Below are positions 1 through 12,227 of a DNA stretch of 64,000 bases, one piece after another. Each line of letters opens with the position of its first letter. Position 1 is the stretch's first letter. Under the pieces are notes generated by a model, which did not search any database, was not told where the DNA came from, and saw only the letters and a program-made list of their open reading frames with translations. Made by a program: the position numbers and the translations under genes. Source of the stretch: Mesorhizobium sp. ZC-5 (GTDB lineage Bacteria > Pseudomonadota > Alphaproteobacteria > Rhizobiales > Rhizobiaceae). The stretch is taken from assembly GCF_025753855.1 (NCBI RefSeq), contig NZ_JAOWPT010000002.1:372001-436000 (forward strand), in the 5' to 3' direction.

Positions 1-422
1 ACAAGACGGCGAACGTCGCCAACATGCGCTGGGTGCTGGAGGAATTCTGCAAGGCGTTCTTCGAGGTGCCGAGCCTGAAGATGCGCTTCCGGCCGAGCTA
101 TTTCCCGTTCACCGAGCCGAGCCTCGAGGTCGATATCCAGTGCGACCGTTCGCGACCGGGCGAAGTGCGCTTCGGCGAGGGCAATGACTGGTTGGAGATT
201 CTCGGCTGCGGCATGGTGCACCCCAACGTGCTGCGTTTCGGCGGGCTCGATCCCGACGAATACCAGGGCTTTGCCTGGGGCATGGGCATCGACCGCATCG
301 CCATGCTGAAATACGGCATGCCGGACCTGCGCGCCTTCTTTGATGCCGACGTGCGCTGGCTGCAGCATTACGGCTTCCGCCCGCTCGACCTGCCGACGCT
401 TTTCGGGGGGCTGAGCGCGTGA
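1..422 (+). CDS. pheS: Phenylalanine--tRNA ligase alpha subunit, C-terminal part (5' end outside window)
   Basis: This is the end of the catalytic subunit that attaches phenylalanine to tRNA-Phe in the cytoplasm. The reading frame is open from base 3. It carries the class II synthetase motif 2 region ([12 protein letters not shown]) and motif 3 ([13 protein letters not shown]), which bind ATP and phenylalanine. The stop codon at 420-422 overlaps the GTG start of the next gene, so translation is probably coupled through to pheT. Only the last 140 or so residues are present because the window begins inside the gene. Confidence 0.97.
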   Translation, partial: KTANVANMRWVLEEFCKAFFEVPSLKMRFRPSYFPFTEPSLEVDIQCDRSRPGEVRFGEGNDWLEILGCGMVHPNVLRFGGLDPDEYQGFAWGMGIDRIAMLKYGMPDLRAFFDADVRWLQHYGFRPLDLPTLFGGLSA

Positions 423-841
423 CGACGGCTCACACCGGCGGCTGCCGCTGCGGCGCGGTGCGGTTCGAGGCTTCGGCTGAACCGAGCCACGTCAGCTATT
501 GCCATTGCGGCGATTGCCGGCGGGCAAGCGGTGCGCCGGTCTCGGCGTTTGTAGGCTTCCCAGCCGACAAGATGGCGATCGAAGGCAAGGCGCTGAAGAC
601 GTTTGAAAACGGCCCGGTCATACGCAGCTTCTGCGGTACCTGCGGTTCGCCTGTATCCTATGTCGACGCCCGTATCGGCGACCACGTCTATTTCATGCTC
701 GGCGTCATGGATACGCCGGCTTGTTACAAGCCGACCCTGCACGCCTATGTGAGCGAGCAACTCCCCTTCGTCCACATGCCGGACGATCTTCCGCGCCATC
801 CGAAGACCAGCGTACCGAGACCAGACGGAACCAATCCATGA
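419..841 (+). CDS. GFA/CENP-V family zinc protein between pheS and pheT
   Basis: A 140-residue protein of the glutathione-dependent formaldehyde-activating (GFA) fold. Family members bind zinc and some bind glutathione S-hydroxymethyl adducts, but most are of unknown function. Cysteines 9, 11, 28, 30, 33, 72 and 75 form the C-x-C, C-x-C-x-x-C and C-x-x-C groups expected for the zinc sites. The GTG start at 419 overlaps the pheS stop, and the TGA at 839-841 overlaps the pheT ATG at 838. It therefore sits translationally coupled inside the pheST operon. The family call is firm; the substrate is unknown. Confidence 0.85.
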   Translation: MTTAHTGGCRCGAVRFEASAEPSHVSYCHCGDCRRASGAPVSAFVGFPADKMAIEGKALKTFENGPVIRSFCGTCGSPVSYVDARIGDHVYFMLGVMDTPACYKPTLHAYVSEQLPFVHMPDDLPRHPKTSVPRPDGTNP

Positions 842-3246
842 AATTCACCCTCTCCTGGCTGAAGGACCATCTCGAGACTGAGGCAACGCTCGGCGAGATC
901 GTCGAGCGGCTGACCTCGATCGGCCTCGAAGTCGAATCCGTCGACGACAAGTCGAGCCTGAAGCCGTTCGTCATCGCCAGGGTGCTGACCGCCGTGCAGC
1001 ATCCCGACGCCGATCGGCTGCGCGTGCTGACCGTCGACACCGGCGACGGCCGCTCGCCCGTGCAGGTGGTGTGCGGAGCGCCGAATGCCCGCGCCGGCCT
1101 GGTTGGGGCCTTCGCGGCGCCCGGCACCTATGTTCCCGGCATCGACGTTACGCTGGCGGTCGGAAAGATCCGCGGCGTCGAGAGCCATGGCATGATGTGC
1201 TCGGAGCGCGAGCTGGAGTTGTCCGACGAGCATGACGGCATCATCGACCTGCCCGAAGACGCGCCGGTGGGCACCAGCTTCGCCAGTTACGCGCATCTCG
1301 ATGACCCGGTCATCGAGATCGGGCTAACCCCGAACCGCCCGGACGCCACCGGCGTTCACGGCATCGCGCGCGATCTCGCCGCTTCCGGACTCGGTAGGCT
1401 GAAGGACGGCAAGATTGAGCCGGTCGCCGGCACGGGCGCCTGCCCGGTGAAAGTGACGATCGAGGCGCCGGACCTCTGCCCCGGCTTCGCGTTGCGGCGG
1501 GTAGCGGGCGTCAACAACGGCCATTCGCCGAAATGGCTGCAGCAGCGGCTGATCGCCATCGGATTGCGCCCGATCAACGCGCTGGTCGACATCACCAACT
1601 ACGTGACTTTCGACCGTGGCCGGCCGCTGCATGTGTTCGACGCAAGGAAGGTTGCCGGCAATCTTGTCGTGCGGCGCGCGAAGGACGGCGAAAAGGTGCT
1701 GGCGCTCGACGGGCGCGAATACGCGCTGACGCCCGACATGTGTGCGATCGCCGACGACAATGGCGTCGAGTCGATCGCCGGCGTGATGGGCGGCGAGCAT
1801 TCGGGCTGCGACGAGACCACCACAGACGTGCTGATCGAATCGGCGCTCTGGGATCCGATCGTCACCGCCCGCACTGGCCGCGAACTCGGCATCATCACCG
1901 ACGCGCGCTATCGTTTCGAGCGTGGCGTCGACCCTGAATTCATGGTGCCCGGCCTGGAACTGGCGACAAGGCTCGTGATGGATTTCTGCGGCGGCACGCC
2001 GAGCGAAACCGAAGTCGTCGGTTATGCCAGCCACCAGCCGAAGATCGTTTCGTTCCCGGTGTCGGAAGTGAAGCGGCTGACCGGCCTCGACGTGCCGAAG
2101 GCGGAGAGCCTCGACATCCTGAAGCGGCTCGGCTTCGGGCCGAATGGCTCGGGCGACGTGGTGGATGTTTCGGTTCCCTCATGGCGACCGGATGTCGACG
2201 GCAAGGCCGACTTGGTCGAGGAGGTCATGCGCATCCACGGCGTCGACGAGATCGTGCCGCAGCCGCTGGCGAGCCACGGCACGGTCAACGGCAAGATCCT
2301 GACCACGCTGCAGATACGCAGCCGCGCGGCCAAGCGGGCGCTCGCCGTGCGCGGCATGATGGAAGCGGTGACCTGGTCGTTCATCCCGGCAAGGCACGCC
2401 GAAATTTTTGGCGGCGGCCAGTCCGGCTTGAAGCTCGCCAATCCGATCGCCGCCGACATGTCGGACATGCGGCCGTCGCTGCTGCCGGGGCTGATTGCCG
2501 CCGCGCAGCGCAACGCCGACCGTGGCTTTGGCGATGTCGCGCTGTTCGAAGTGTCGGGCACCTATGAGGGTGACACACCGGAGACGCAGCGCCGTGTCGC
2601 CGCGGGCATCCGCCGCGGTACCGCGAAACTCGAAGGCGCAGGCCGCAGCTGGGCCGGCAACGCGCAAAACGTCGGCGTATTCGACGCCAAGGCCGATGCG
2701 TTCGCCGTTCTGGAAGCCTGCGGGGCGCCCGTCGACAGATTGCAGGTCGAGGCCGGTGGCCCGGCCTGGTATCACCCCGGCCGGTCCGGCGTGATCAAGC
2801 TCGGCCCGAAGACGGTGCTCGGGCATTTCGGCGAGTTCCACCCGAAGACACTGGAGGTGCTGGATGTTTCGGGACCGCTGGCCGGTTTCGAAGTGTTCGT
2901 CGACGCCGTTCCCGAGCCGAAGGCGAAGCCGACGCGCACCAAGCCGAAGCTCGAACTCTCGGCCTTCCAGGCGGTGAAGCGCGATTTTGCCTTCGTGGTC
3001 GATAGGACGGTTGAGGCGGGAACGCTGACCCGTGCCGCACTCGCGGCCGACAAGAAGCTGATCACCGGCGTCTCGGTGTTCGATATCTTCGAGGGCGCGT
3101 CACTCGGCGACGGCAAAAAGTCGATCGCCATCGAGGTTTCGATCCAGCCGGTCGAGAAGACGCTGACCGACGAGGATTTCGAAGCGCTCGCTGGCCGCAT
3201 TGTCGAGAACGTCAAGAAGCAGACTGGTGGCGTGCTGCGCGGATAG
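838..3246 (+). CDS. pheT: Phenylalanine--tRNA ligase beta subunit
   Basis: The 802-residue beta subunit pairs with PheS in an (alpha-beta)2 enzyme. Visible domains in order are the N-terminal region beginning [11 protein letters not shown], an EMAP/OB tRNA-binding domain (about residues 40-150), B3/B4 editing and B5 domains in the middle, and a C-terminal FDX-ACB anticodon-binding domain ending near KKQTGGVL. The length is normal. The frame is open upstream to 721, but the ATG at 838 matches the family N-terminus and makes an ATGA overlap with the upstream GFA gene. Confidence 0.97.
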   Translation: MKFTLSWLKDHLETEATLGEIVERLTSIGLEVESVDDKSSLKPFVIARVLTAVQHPDADRLRVLTVDTGDGRSPVQVVCGAPNARAGLVGAFAAPGTYVPGIDVTLAVGKIRGVESHGMMCSERELELSDEHDGIIDLPEDAPVGTSFASYAHLDDPVIEIGLTPNRPDATGVHGIARDLAASGLGRLKDGKIEPVAGTGACPVKVTIEAPDLCPGFALRRVAGVNNGHSPKWLQQRLIAIGLRPINALVDITNYVTFDRGRPLHVFDARKVAGNLVVRRAKDGEKVLALDGREYALTPDMCAIADDNGVESIAGVMGGEHSGCDETTTDVLIESALWDPIVTARTGRELGIITDARYRFERGVDPEFMVPGLELATRLVMDFCGGTPSETEVVGYASHQPKIVSFPVSEVKRLTGLDVPKAESLDILKRLGFGPNGSGDVVDVSVPSWRPDVDGKADLVEEVMRIHGVDEIVPQPLASHGTVNGKILTTLQIRSRAAKRALAVRGMMEAVTWSFIPARHAEIFGGGQSGLKLANPIAADMSDMRPSLLPGLIAAAQRNADRGFGDVALFEVSGTYEGDTPETQRRVAAGIRRGTAKLEGAGRSWAGNAQNVGVFDAKADAFAVLEACGAPVDRLQVEAGGPAWYHPGRSGVIKLGPKTVLGHFGEFHPKTLEVLDVSGPLAGFEVFVDAVPEPKAKPTRTKPKLELSAFQAVKRDFAFVVDRTVEAGTLTRAALAADKKLITGVSVFDIFEGASLGDGKKSIAIEVSIQPVEKTLTDEDFEALAGRIVENVKKQTGGVLRG

Positions 3247-3327
3247 CGGCACGCCGGGCGCGCATCGGAAGCTGCCGTCCGTCCTGCGGACGTTGCAGCC
3301 GCGACGCGAATCACGCTCAAACGGCGC

Positions 3328-3930
3328 ATGGATCATCTGCGGTTTTCCGGGCTGGGTTTTGAAACGCAACATGCCGCGCTCATTGCGATCCTGAAGGCTG
3401 ATCCGCTGACCTGGCAGGCACTTCGGAGCGCCCGCAATCTCGACCTGCCGGACTGGATGATCGTCTCGGGCGCCATCTACAACACGGTCTGGAACAGCCT
3501 GACCGGCAAGCCTTCCGGCTACGGCATCAAGGACATCGATCTTTTCTATTTCGACGGTTCCGACCTGTCGTGGGAAGCGGAGGATGTCGTCATCGAGGCC
3601 GGCGAACGGCATTTCGCCGGCACGCCGCCGGCGGTCGAAATCCGCAATCAGGCAAGGGTGCACCTCTGGTATCCGGAGCGTTTCGGCAGATCGTGCCCGG
3701 CCTATCGGTCCTCGGCGGAGTCGCTTGGCTATTTCGCGTCGCGGACCCATGCGGTCGGCGTCCGGCTGCGGCATGACGACACCATGGAGGTCACCGCACC
3801 GTTCGGCCTCGACGACATCTTTTCGTTGCGGGTGACGCCGAACCGCATCATCGACAACCGGGCGACACACGAGGAGAAGGGCGCGCGGGCGCAACGGCAG
3901 TGGCCGGAAATTGCCGTGGTGCCCTGGTAG
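3328..3930 (+). CDS. Nucleotidyltransferase-like protein (NTP_transf_6/DUF925 type)
   Basis: A 200-residue protein resembling the NTP_transf_6 family of nucleotidyltransferase-fold proteins. The likely catalytic patch is KDIDLFYFD, where two acidic residues follow a glycine-rich lead-in (SGYGIKDID). A second acidic and aromatic block follows (DLSWEAEDVV). It lies 81 bases after pheT on the same strand and has no obvious partner. The ATG start is the first in frame after the pheT stop and no strong ribosome-binding site is visible. The substrate is unknown. Confidence 0.75.
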   Translation: MDHLRFSGLGFETQHAALIAILKADPLTWQALRSARNLDLPDWMIVSGAIYNTVWNSLTGKPSGYGIKDIDLFYFDGSDLSWEAEDVVIEAGERHFAGTPPAVEIRNQARVHLWYPERFGRSCPAYRSSAESLGYFASRTHAVGVRLRHDDTMEVTAPFGLDDIFSLRVTPNRIIDNRATHEEKGARAQRQWPEIAVVPW

Positions 3931-3996
3931 GGTTGATTGCAATCCGGCCGGCGCGCCATAGATGCTGGCACTTCTTGTCGAATGAAAGAACACGAA

Positions 3997-4842
3997 ATGT
4001 CTTCTTCGCTACCCACCACCCGGCTTCCCGCCGGCATCGACGTGCCGGTGCTTGGCCAGGGCACCTGGAACATGGGCGAGGATCGCCGCCGTCGTTCCGA
4101 CGAGGTTGTCGCGCTGAAGCTCGGCATCGATCTTGGCATGACGCTGATAGATACGGCTGAGATGTACGCTTCGGGCGGTGCCGAGGAGGTGACGGGCGAA
4201 GCGATCGAGGGGCGCCGCGAAGAAGTCTTCCTGGTCAGCAAGGTGCTGCCATCGAACGCATCGCGCAGCGGCGTGATGCGCGCCTGCGAGGCGAGCCTCA
4301 AGCGGTTGGGCACCGACCGTATCGACCTTTACCTGTTGCATTGGCGTGGCGGCACGCCGCTCGGCGAGACCGTCGCGGCTTTCGAAGCGCTGAAGCAGCA
4401 AGGCAAGATCCTGCACTGGGGCGTCAGCAATTTCGATACCGACGACATGGAAGAGCTGGCGGGTGTTGCCTCGGGAGAGGCGGTGCAGACCAATCAGGTG
4501 CTCTACAATCTGTCGAGCCGCGGCGTCGATTTCGACCTGCTGCCGTGGTCCAGGCAGCGCGGTATTCCGGTCATGGCTTATTCGCCGATCGGCCAGGGCG
4601 ACCTGACGCGCGATTCGAAACTGGCGCCGGTCGCCGAACGCCATGGAGCCACTGCGGCTCAGATTGCGCTTGCGTGGACGATGCGGCAGCCGGGCGTCAT
4701 CGCCATTCCCAAGGCGAGCAGGCCCGGGCACGTGCGTGACAACCGCGCTGCACTCGACATCGAGCTCACCGAGACCGATATTGCCGAACTCGACCGTGCC
4801 TTTCCGCCGCCGTCGCGCAAGCGCCCGCTCGAGATGATCTGA
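3997..4842 (+). CDS. Aldo/keto reductase
   Basis: A 281-residue NADPH-dependent reductase of the AKR superfamily, cytoplasmic. The catalytic tetrad is intact: Asp and Tyr in LIDTAEMY, Lys in [10 protein letters not shown] and His in LYLLHWRGG. The C-terminal cofactor region ([15 protein letters not shown]) is also typical. The frame is open upstream to 3937. The ATG at 3997 fits the family N-terminus and has a GAAAGA-like ribosome-binding site; the ATG at 3982 is an alternative. It stands alone between a nucleotidyltransferase-like gene and a Gfo/Idh/MocA gene, so its substrate cannot be named. Confidence 0.9.
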   Translation: MSSSLPTTRLPAGIDVPVLGQGTWNMGEDRRRRSDEVVALKLGIDLGMTLIDTAEMYASGGAEEVTGEAIEGRREEVFLVSKVLPSNASRSGVMRACEASLKRLGTDRIDLYLLHWRGGTPLGETVAAFEALKQQGKILHWGVSNFDTDDMEELAGVASGEAVQTNQVLYNLSSRGVDFDLLPWSRQRGIPVMAYSPIGQGDLTRDSKLAPVAERHGATAAQIALAWTMRQPGVIAIPKASRPGHVRDNRAALDIELTETDIAELDRAFPPPSRKRPLEMI

Positions 4843-4927
4843 TCCGGGCCGGCAGGAATCGAGTGCGGCGGCTTCCCTTTTTAAGCCGCGATGGATAGCT
4901 TCCGCCGGTCAATCAGGAGGGAAGAAA

Positions 4928-5914
4928 ATGTTTCGATGGGGTGTCCTTTCGACCGCCAAGATCGCACGGGATCATCTGCTGCCGGCGATGCTCGATTCCG
5001 AAAACGGCACGGTGGCCGCCATCGCCAGTCGCGACATCGACAAGGCGCGCGCGCTGGCGACGCGTTTTGGCGCCGAGCATGCCTTTGGATCTTATGACGA
5101 GCTGCTCGCGTCAAAGGATGTCGATGGCGTCTACATCCCGCTGCCGACCTCGCAGCATGTCGAATGGACGCTGAAGGCAGCGGATGCCGGCAAGCATGTA
5201 CTCTGCGAGAAGCCGATCGCGCTCGACGCCAAGGACATCGCCCCGCTGATCGAGGCGCGGGACCGCAATCACGTGCTGGTCTGCGAAGCCTTCATGGTCT
5301 TCTACCACCCGCAATGGTCGAAGGTGCGCGAATTGATTGCCGAAGGCGCCATCGGCCGGCTGAGGCATGTGCAGGGCGCGTTTGCTTACCACAATGTCGA
5401 CCCTGCCAACATGCGCAACCAGCTTTCACTGGGCGGCGGCGCGCTGCCCGACATCGGAGTCTATCCGAGCGTCGTCACCCGTTTCGTCAGCGGCAAGGAG
5501 CCGGTGCGCATCCAGGCGACGATCGAGCGCGACGAGAAGTTCGGCACCGACATCTATTCCAGCATCAAGGCTGATTTCGGCGACTTCGACCTGTCGTTCT
5601 ACTGCTCGACGCAGATGGCGCTCAGGCAATTCATCGTCCTTCATGGCGAAAAGGGATTCATCGAGGTGCACGCGCCGTTCAACGCTGGCGACTACGAGCA
5701 CCATCGCGTCGAACTGCACAACCAGAAGCATGACCAGGCGACTGTGTTCCGCTTCCCTGGCACGCGCCAGTACCGGCTGGAAGTGGAGACGTTCGCGCGT
5801 GCGGCACAGGGCGGCAAGGACGCGGTGTTCGCGCTGGAGAATTCGGTGTCGAACCAGAAGATGATCGATGCGATCTTCCGTGCTGCCGAGCATGATGGCT
5901 GGGAGTATGTTTGA
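4928..5914 (+). CDS. Gfo/Idh/MocA family oxidoreductase
   Basis: A 328-residue NAD(P)-dependent dehydrogenase, likely acting on a sugar or polyol. The N-terminal Rossmann half begins [18 protein letters not shown] and contains the family motif CEKPIAL; the C-terminal half is the alpha/beta substrate domain. The start is well supported by an AGGAGGGAAG ribosome-binding site just before the ATG. It is probably monocistronic, because the next gene is on the opposite strand. Confidence 0.92.
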   Translation: MFRWGVLSTAKIARDHLLPAMLDSENGTVAAIASRDIDKARALATRFGAEHAFGSYDELLASKDVDGVYIPLPTSQHVEWTLKAADAGKHVLCEKPIALDAKDIAPLIEARDRNHVLVCEAFMVFYHPQWSKVRELIAEGAIGRLRHVQGAFAYHNVDPANMRNQLSLGGGALPDIGVYPSVVTRFVSGKEPVRIQATIERDEKFGTDIYSSIKADFGDFDLSFYCSTQMALRQFIVLHGEKGFIEVHAPFNAGDYEHHRVELHNQKHDQATVFRFPGTRQYRLEVETFARAAQGGKDAVFALENSVSNQKMIDAIFRAAEHDGWEYV

Positions 5915-5935
5915 GGCTTTCGCTCCGGAAGGGGC

Positions 5936-6649
5936 CTAACTGATCCCGTGGGTCTCTTCGATGCGCCGGGCGACGAGTTCCTGCATCTGCCAGAGATGAC
6001 GGTCGTGGATGCCGAGTTCCTCCAGATGGGCGACCGTCGAAAACAGATACTCGGCCATCGAGCCGCGAAAGCCGCAGGCCGTTGCCAGGATATCCGCCAG
6101 CGCGTCGGCTGACAGGCCGTTGATGTAGCGGCCGCTGTTGCGGTTCATGGCGAAGGTCAGCGCCCGGACCGGGCCGCCCGCGGTGGTCGCATTGATCCAG
6201 CGCGGCGGAAAGGCGGTTGGCACCATGCTCATCTCGCGGCGGATGAGCTTGTCCATGTTGGGTTTCAGCGCGCCCGGCGGCAGCCGGTAGACGACACCCC
6301 GGCATTGGCCGCCGCGATCAAGCGCCAGCATCAGCCCCGGCTGCTCGGGATTGCCGCGGAAACGGCGGTCCCAGCCGAGGCAGAACGACCGGTGCCAGCC
6401 ATGCGCCACGGCGACATTGCTGTCGATGAAGTCAAAAGCGGGGTTCCAGATCAGCGACCCGTAGGCGAACACCCAGAGGCCGTCGTTGGGCGCAGCCGCG
6501 ATGATGTCGCCGACGATGGCGTCGTAGTCGGCGTCGGTCGCGGCCCTGAAACCCGGCAGCAAACTGAAACCCGGATCGGCAATCTCGCGCGCCAGCATGG
6601 CGATGTGCCGCTCGCTCAAACGCATTTTTCTGGAACGTGGCCCGTGCAT
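5936..6649 (-). CDS. ChaC-type gamma-glutamylcyclotransferase
   Basis: A 237-residue ChaC-family enzyme that releases 5-oxoproline from glutathione in the cytoplasm. The substrate-binding YGSL loop lies at residues 63-66 within FAYGSLIWNP, and the predicted catalytic glutamate is E139 in RREMS, as in bacterial ChaC proteins. The length is normal. It converges with the upstream dehydrogenase gene and precedes a terminal region shared with the M48 protease gene. Function in glutathione turnover is inferred from the family. Confidence 0.88.
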   Translation of the reverse strand: MHGPRSRKMRLSERHIAMLAREIADPGFSLLPGFRAATDADYDAIVGDIIAAAPNDGLWVFAYGSLIWNPAFDFIDSNVAVAHGWHRSFCLGWDRRFRGNPEQPGLMLALDRGGQCRGVVYRLPPGALKPNMDKLIRREMSMVPTAFPPRWINATTAGGPVRALTFAMNRNSGRYINGLSADALADILATACGFRGSMAEYLFSTVAHLEELGIHDRHLWQMQELVARRIEETHGIS

Positions 6650-6711
6650 GCCCGCCTAACACTACATTGCCGCGGCAAAATCACCCGGCAGGCCGGTTTG
6701 CGCAAGCGCCA

Positions 6712-7842
6712 TCACCACCAGACGCCGCCATGCTTCAGCCGGATGCGCGGATCTCCGTCTGGCGGGTAAAGCGACTTGCCGCAGGCCGGCAGGTGCATCG
6801 AAGGCTCTTCGGAAGGAAGGCCTGACGGGTGAGCAAAGAGCGAAGAGACGCCTGTGGGGCCGGTGAAATCGCCATGGCTGTCAGAGCGCCGGATTTTCGG
6901 GACGAGGGAAACGCGCGGCTCGCCGCGCTGCCGCGGTTCTTTTGCGACGACGGCGATGTCGCCCTCCTCGACCGCCTTTTTCAGCGCCAGCAGCCGCTTC
7001 ACCCGTTCGGCCGTGACCGGATGCGTGCGCAGAACCGAAGGATCGGGAATGCGGCCGCCGGGCAAGAACACGGTTTCCCAGCGCCGGCCTTGTGCCCGCT
7101 CCAGCTTCTGCAGTGCGGATGCCAGGCCATCGGGGTCGCCGGTCAGCGTCGCCGCGCCGAGATCGGCGTCGAATTCGCGGGTACGCGACAGCGCCATCTG
7201 CAGGAGCCCGCCGACTGTCGGCGCGGCGATCAGCACAAGCACGGCAATCCACGGCACCTGCTCGCGACCGCCGCCGGCAAAGCTGCCAAGGTTGAGCACC
7301 AACGACAGGATGCCGACCGTCGACATGACCGAGGTGAAGCGCGAGACCATGTCGGCAAGGGCCATCACCTTCATGTCGCCATGCGCGATGTGGCTCATCT
7401 CATGCGCCAGGACGCCGGCAAGTTCGCGCGCCGTCAGGTTTCGAGCGAGCGCATCGGTGATGGCAATGGCCGAATCCTCGCGGCGGCCGACGGCGAACGC
7501 GTTCATCAGCTTTGACGGCACGACAAACAGTTTCGGCGCGGCCGGCAAGCCGGCGCGGCTGGACAGTTCGTTGATGAGCCGGAAGCCGAGCGGAAATTCC
7601 GTCGGCGTCACCGGCCTTGCCTTGTACATCTTCAGCACCACCTGCGGGCTGACACGGCGCATTGCCCACATCGAGGCGCCGCCGAAGATGATGGCGTAGA
7701 GGATACCGGCGGTACCGCCGAACGCCCAGGCCGTGATGGCGAGAAGCGCAAGGCTGCCGAAGCCGAGCAGCCAGGTGTGAACCGTATTGAGGAGGCGATT
7801 GCGGCGGTGTTCGAGAAGATCGATCGGGGTTGCCTGGCTCAT
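6712..7842 (-). CDS. Membrane-bound M48 zinc metalloprotease, HtpX-like
   Basis: A 376-residue membrane protease. Two hydrophobic segments lie near residues 22-60, the zinc motif HEMSH at 147-151, another hydrophobic pair follows, and the third zinc ligand is the Glu in SRTREFDAD. HtpX-type enzymes degrade misfolded membrane proteins. The protein is longer than typical HtpX because of a polar C-terminal extension of about 60 residues. The gene is divergent from dnaK and shares a 316-base upstream region with it, which fits a heat-stress role. Confidence 0.88.
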   Translation of the reverse strand: MSQATPIDLLEHRRNRLLNTVHTWLLGFGSLALLAITAWAFGGTAGILYAIIFGGASMWAMRRVSPQVVLKMYKARPVTPTEFPLGFRLINELSSRAGLPAAPKLFVVPSKLMNAFAVGRREDSAIAITDALARNLTARELAGVLAHEMSHIAHGDMKVMALADMVSRFTSVMSTVGILSLVLNLGSFAGGGREQVPWIAVLVLIAAPTVGGLLQMALSRTREFDADLGAATLTGDPDGLASALQKLERAQGRRWETVFLPGGRIPDPSVLRTHPVTAERVKRLLALKKAVEEGDIAVVAKEPRQRGEPRVSLVPKIRRSDSHGDFTGPTGVSSLFAHPSGLPSEEPSMHLPACGKSLYPPDGDPRIRLKHGGVWW

Positions 7843-8008
7843 CCATGCAATATGGTACGCCCGATTCCGTTTGCCGAGTCCCGCCCGGTGGCCGTTTATA
7901 GCGAGGACTTCACCGCCGTCAGGGCGCCGATTGCCGAAAATCCCGTCAAAAAGCGTAAAAACCGCTGAAATAAGCCTCTCGACGCCGATTTCTCCGTGCG
8001 GGATATGT

Positions 8009-8038
8009 CTTGCGTGTCGGATAGGGTCTTCTTATATA
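8009..8038 (+). promoter_or_regulatory. RpoH-like heat-shock promoter for dnaK, in the 7843-8158 divergent region
   Basis: The 316-base gap between the M48 protease gene and dnaK holds a sequence resembling the alphaproteobacterial sigma-32 consensus. The -35 element is CTTGCG (8009-8014) and the -10 element is CTTATATA (8031-8038), with 16 bases between. It lies about 120 bases before the dnaK ATG. No CIRCE hairpin was seen. The rest of the gap shows no gene. Confidence 0.55.
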
Positions 8039-8158
8039 CGCCGCACAACTGCGGGGATGGCCTACAAGCCCTGAAACCTCGCGGAATTTCATGTGAACAG
8101 GGGCTGTCGCTGGAACGCCACATCGGGTCCTGACAGTCTGCTTAGTGGAGAGAATGAA

Positions 8159-10075
<1,917 letters not shown>

Positions 10076-10093
10076 TGCCTCCGATCGACAAGA

Positions 10094-10126
10094 AAGACCC
10101 GGCGCCACGCGCCGGGTCTTTTCTTT
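10094..10126 (+). terminator. Rho-independent terminator after dnaK
   Basis: A perfect 12-base-pair stem (AAGACCCGGCGC, loop CAC, GCGCCGGGTCTT) is followed by a T-rich run (TTCTTT). It starts 18 bases after the dnaK stop, a canonical intrinsic terminator separating dnaK from dnaJ. Confidence 0.9.
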
Positions 10127-10309
10127 GAGGCTGCTGCGGCTGATGAAAAAGCGCAAAGCTTACATTTCCGGCTTAAATCTGAAAAAAATCCCGGCCGTTG
10201 CATGGATGCTATGGCATCCGCTCGTGCGACTTACTAAATCGGTGGCTAATGGACACGCGCCAGCCGGCATGGGCGGCGTGGCGGCGGGAAGCTTGGTCAA
10301 CAGGGTGAC

Positions 10310-11440
10310 ATGAAAGCTGATTTCTACGAGACGCTGGGCGTCCAGAAAGGCGCCGACGAGAAAGAGCTCAAGGCGGCTTTCCGCAAGCTCGCCATGCAGT
10401 TCCACCCGGACCGCAATCCCGGCGACCAAGCCTGCGAGCACAAATTCAAGGAAATCGGCGAGGCCTACGAGACGCTGAAGGATCCGCAGAAGCGTGCGGC
10501 CTACGATCGTTTCGGTCACGCCGCCTTCGAGAATGGCGGGATGAACGGCGGCGGCCAGGGTTTTGGCGCAGGCGGCTTCGCCGACATCTTCGAGGATATT
10601 TTCGGCGACATGATGGGCGGCGGCCGCCAGCGCCGCTCCTCCGGCGGCCGCGAGCGCGGCGCCGATCTACGCTACAACATGGAGATCACGCTCGAAGAGG
10701 CGTATGCGGGCAAGACCGCGCAGATTCACGTGCCGGCTTCGATTTCCTGCACCGACTGCTCCGGTTCGGGAGCCAAGCCCGGCACCCAGCCGGTGACCTG
10801 CTCGATGTGCGGCGGCAATGGACGGGTACGCGCGGCGCAGGGCTTCTTCTCGATCGAGCGGACCTGCCCCACCTGTCATGGCCGCGGCCAGACCATAAAG
10901 GACCCTTGCTCGAAATGCGCTGGCCAGGGCCGCGTCACTGAGGAGCGCTCGCTTTCTGTCAATATTCCGGCCGGCATCGAAGACGGTACCCGCATTCGGC
11001 TTTCAAATGAGGGCGAAGCCGGCCTGCGCGGTGGCCCATCCGGCGATCTCTATATTTTCCTGTCGGTAAAACCTCACGAATTCTTCCAGCGCGACGGCGC
11101 CGACCTTTATTGCAAGGTGCCGATCTCGATGACGACGGCGGCATTGGGCGGGCAGTTCGAGGTGGCGACGCTAGACGGCACGCAAACGCGGGTGAAGGTG
11201 CCGGAAGGCACACAGAACGGCCGCCAGTTCCGGCTGAAGAGCAAGGGCATGCCGGTGCTTCGCCAGCCCAATATCGGTGATCTTTACATCCAGGTCGCTG
11301 TGGAGACGCCGCAGAACCTGTCGAAGCGCCAGCGTGAACTGCTCGAGGAATTCGAGCAGCTTTCATCGAAGGACAACAGCCCGCAATCGAGTGGGTTTTT
11401 CGCGCGTATGAAGGACTTCTTCGAATCGTTCGGAGAGTGA
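10310..11440 (+). CDS. dnaJ: Chaperone protein DnaJ (Hsp40)
   Basis: The 376-residue co-chaperone stimulates the DnaK ATPase and delivers unfolded substrates. The J domain carries the HPD motif in FHPDRNPG. A Gly/Phe-rich linker follows, then four CxxCxGxG zinc repeats ([32 protein letters not shown]) and the C-terminal substrate domains. The length is normal. The gene lies 234 bases after dnaK and beyond the dnaK terminator, so it may have some promoter activity of its own. Confidence 0.98.
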   Translation: MKADFYETLGVQKGADEKELKAAFRKLAMQFHPDRNPGDQACEHKFKEIGEAYETLKDPQKRAAYDRFGHAAFENGGMNGGGQGFGAGGFADIFEDIFGDMMGGGRQRRSSGGRERGADLRYNMEITLEEAYAGKTAQIHVPASISCTDCSGSGAKPGTQPVTCSMCGGNGRVRAAQGFFSIERTCPTCHGRGQTIKDPCSKCAGQGRVTEERSLSVNIPAGIEDGTRIRLSNEGEAGLRGGPSGDLYIFLSVKPHEFFQRDGADLYCKVPISMTTAALGGQFEVATLDGTQTRVKVPEGTQNGRQFRLKSKGMPVLRQPNIGDLYIQVAVETPQNLSKRQRELLEEFEQLSSKDNSPQSSGFFARMKDFFESFGE

Positions 11441-11552
11441 TGTCCGGCAATCTCGGCTGTTGGTATTGTAGCCGAAAACCGGTTTTGCCTTGCTAAGGCC
11501 GGACGGTTGCGTAAATAAGTTCCCTTGGGGCAGGGCGCAGAAGAGGATGTCC

Positions 11553-12161
11553 ATGACACGCGGCACTGGTTTGCGCAAATCCCTCGCCTCGAAGTTCGAC
11601 GACGAACTGCGTTTCTTCAAAGGCTGGATCGACAAGCCCAAGGCTGTCGGTTCGATTGTGCCCACAAGTTCAGTGACGGCGCGGCGCATGGCGTCGGTTG
11701 TCGATCCCGGTTCCGGACTGCCGGTTCTCGAGGTCGGTCCAGGAACGGGGGTCATCACCCGCGCCATCCTGGCCCGCGGCATCAAGCCGGAGAGCCTTTA
11801 CGCAGTCGAATATTCCGAAGACTTCGTCCGCCACCTGGAAGATCACTATCCAGGCGTCAATGTCATCCAGGGCGATGCTTTCGATCTCGACAAGACGCTC
11901 GGCGACAAGCGCGGCCTGCGGTTCGATTCGGTGATATCGGGCGTGCCGCTGCTCAATTTCCCGGTGGCGCAGCGCATTGCCTATCTGGAAGACCTGCTCA
12001 ACCGCATTCCCGTCGGGCGACCGGTGGTGCAGCTCACCTATGGCCCGCTCTCTCCCATTCCGGCCGGTCGCGGCAACTACACGGTCAAGCATTTCGACTT
12101 CGTGATCCGAAACATTCCGCCGACGCAGCTCTGGATCTATCGCCGCCCGGCAAGCGCCTGA
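11553..12161 (+). CDS. pmtA: Phosphatidylethanolamine N-methyltransferase
   Basis: A 202-residue SAM-dependent methyltransferase that converts phosphatidylethanolamine to phosphatidylcholine, a major lipid of rhizobial membranes. The SAM-binding motif is LEVGPGTGVITRAIL, and the lead-in FFKGWIDKPKAVGSIVPTS is typical of the rhizobial PmtA family. The AGAAGAGG ribosome-binding site fits the ATG at 11553; the ATG at 11547 lies too close to it. The length matches the Sinorhizobium type. It could also act on a related lipid, but this assignment is by far the most likely. Confidence 0.88.
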   Translation: MTRGTGLRKSLASKFDDELRFFKGWIDKPKAVGSIVPTSSVTARRMASVVDPGSGLPVLEVGPGTGVITRAILARGIKPESLYAVEYSEDFVRHLEDHYPGVNVIQGDAFDLDKTLGDKRGLRFDSVISGVPLLNFPVAQRIAYLEDLLNRIPVGRPVVQLTYGPLSPIPAGRGNYTVKHFDFVIRNIPPTQLWIYRRPASA

Positions 12162-12227
12162 GTATTTCGCGGGCCTGCCCGGTCGTTGGTCCGGCCCGAC
12201 CCATGGCGCATACCGGGAGACGCAACG

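Noticed and set aside
4868-4889. Hairpin GCGGCTT/AAGCCGC as a terminator of the aldo/keto reductase gene
   Set aside because: The stem is short, the loop is 8 bases and no T-run follows on the plus strand.
11475-11486. AAAACCGGTTTT palindrome after dnaJ
   Set aside because: It is only 12 bases with no flanking structure or T-run; chance occurrence cannot be excluded.
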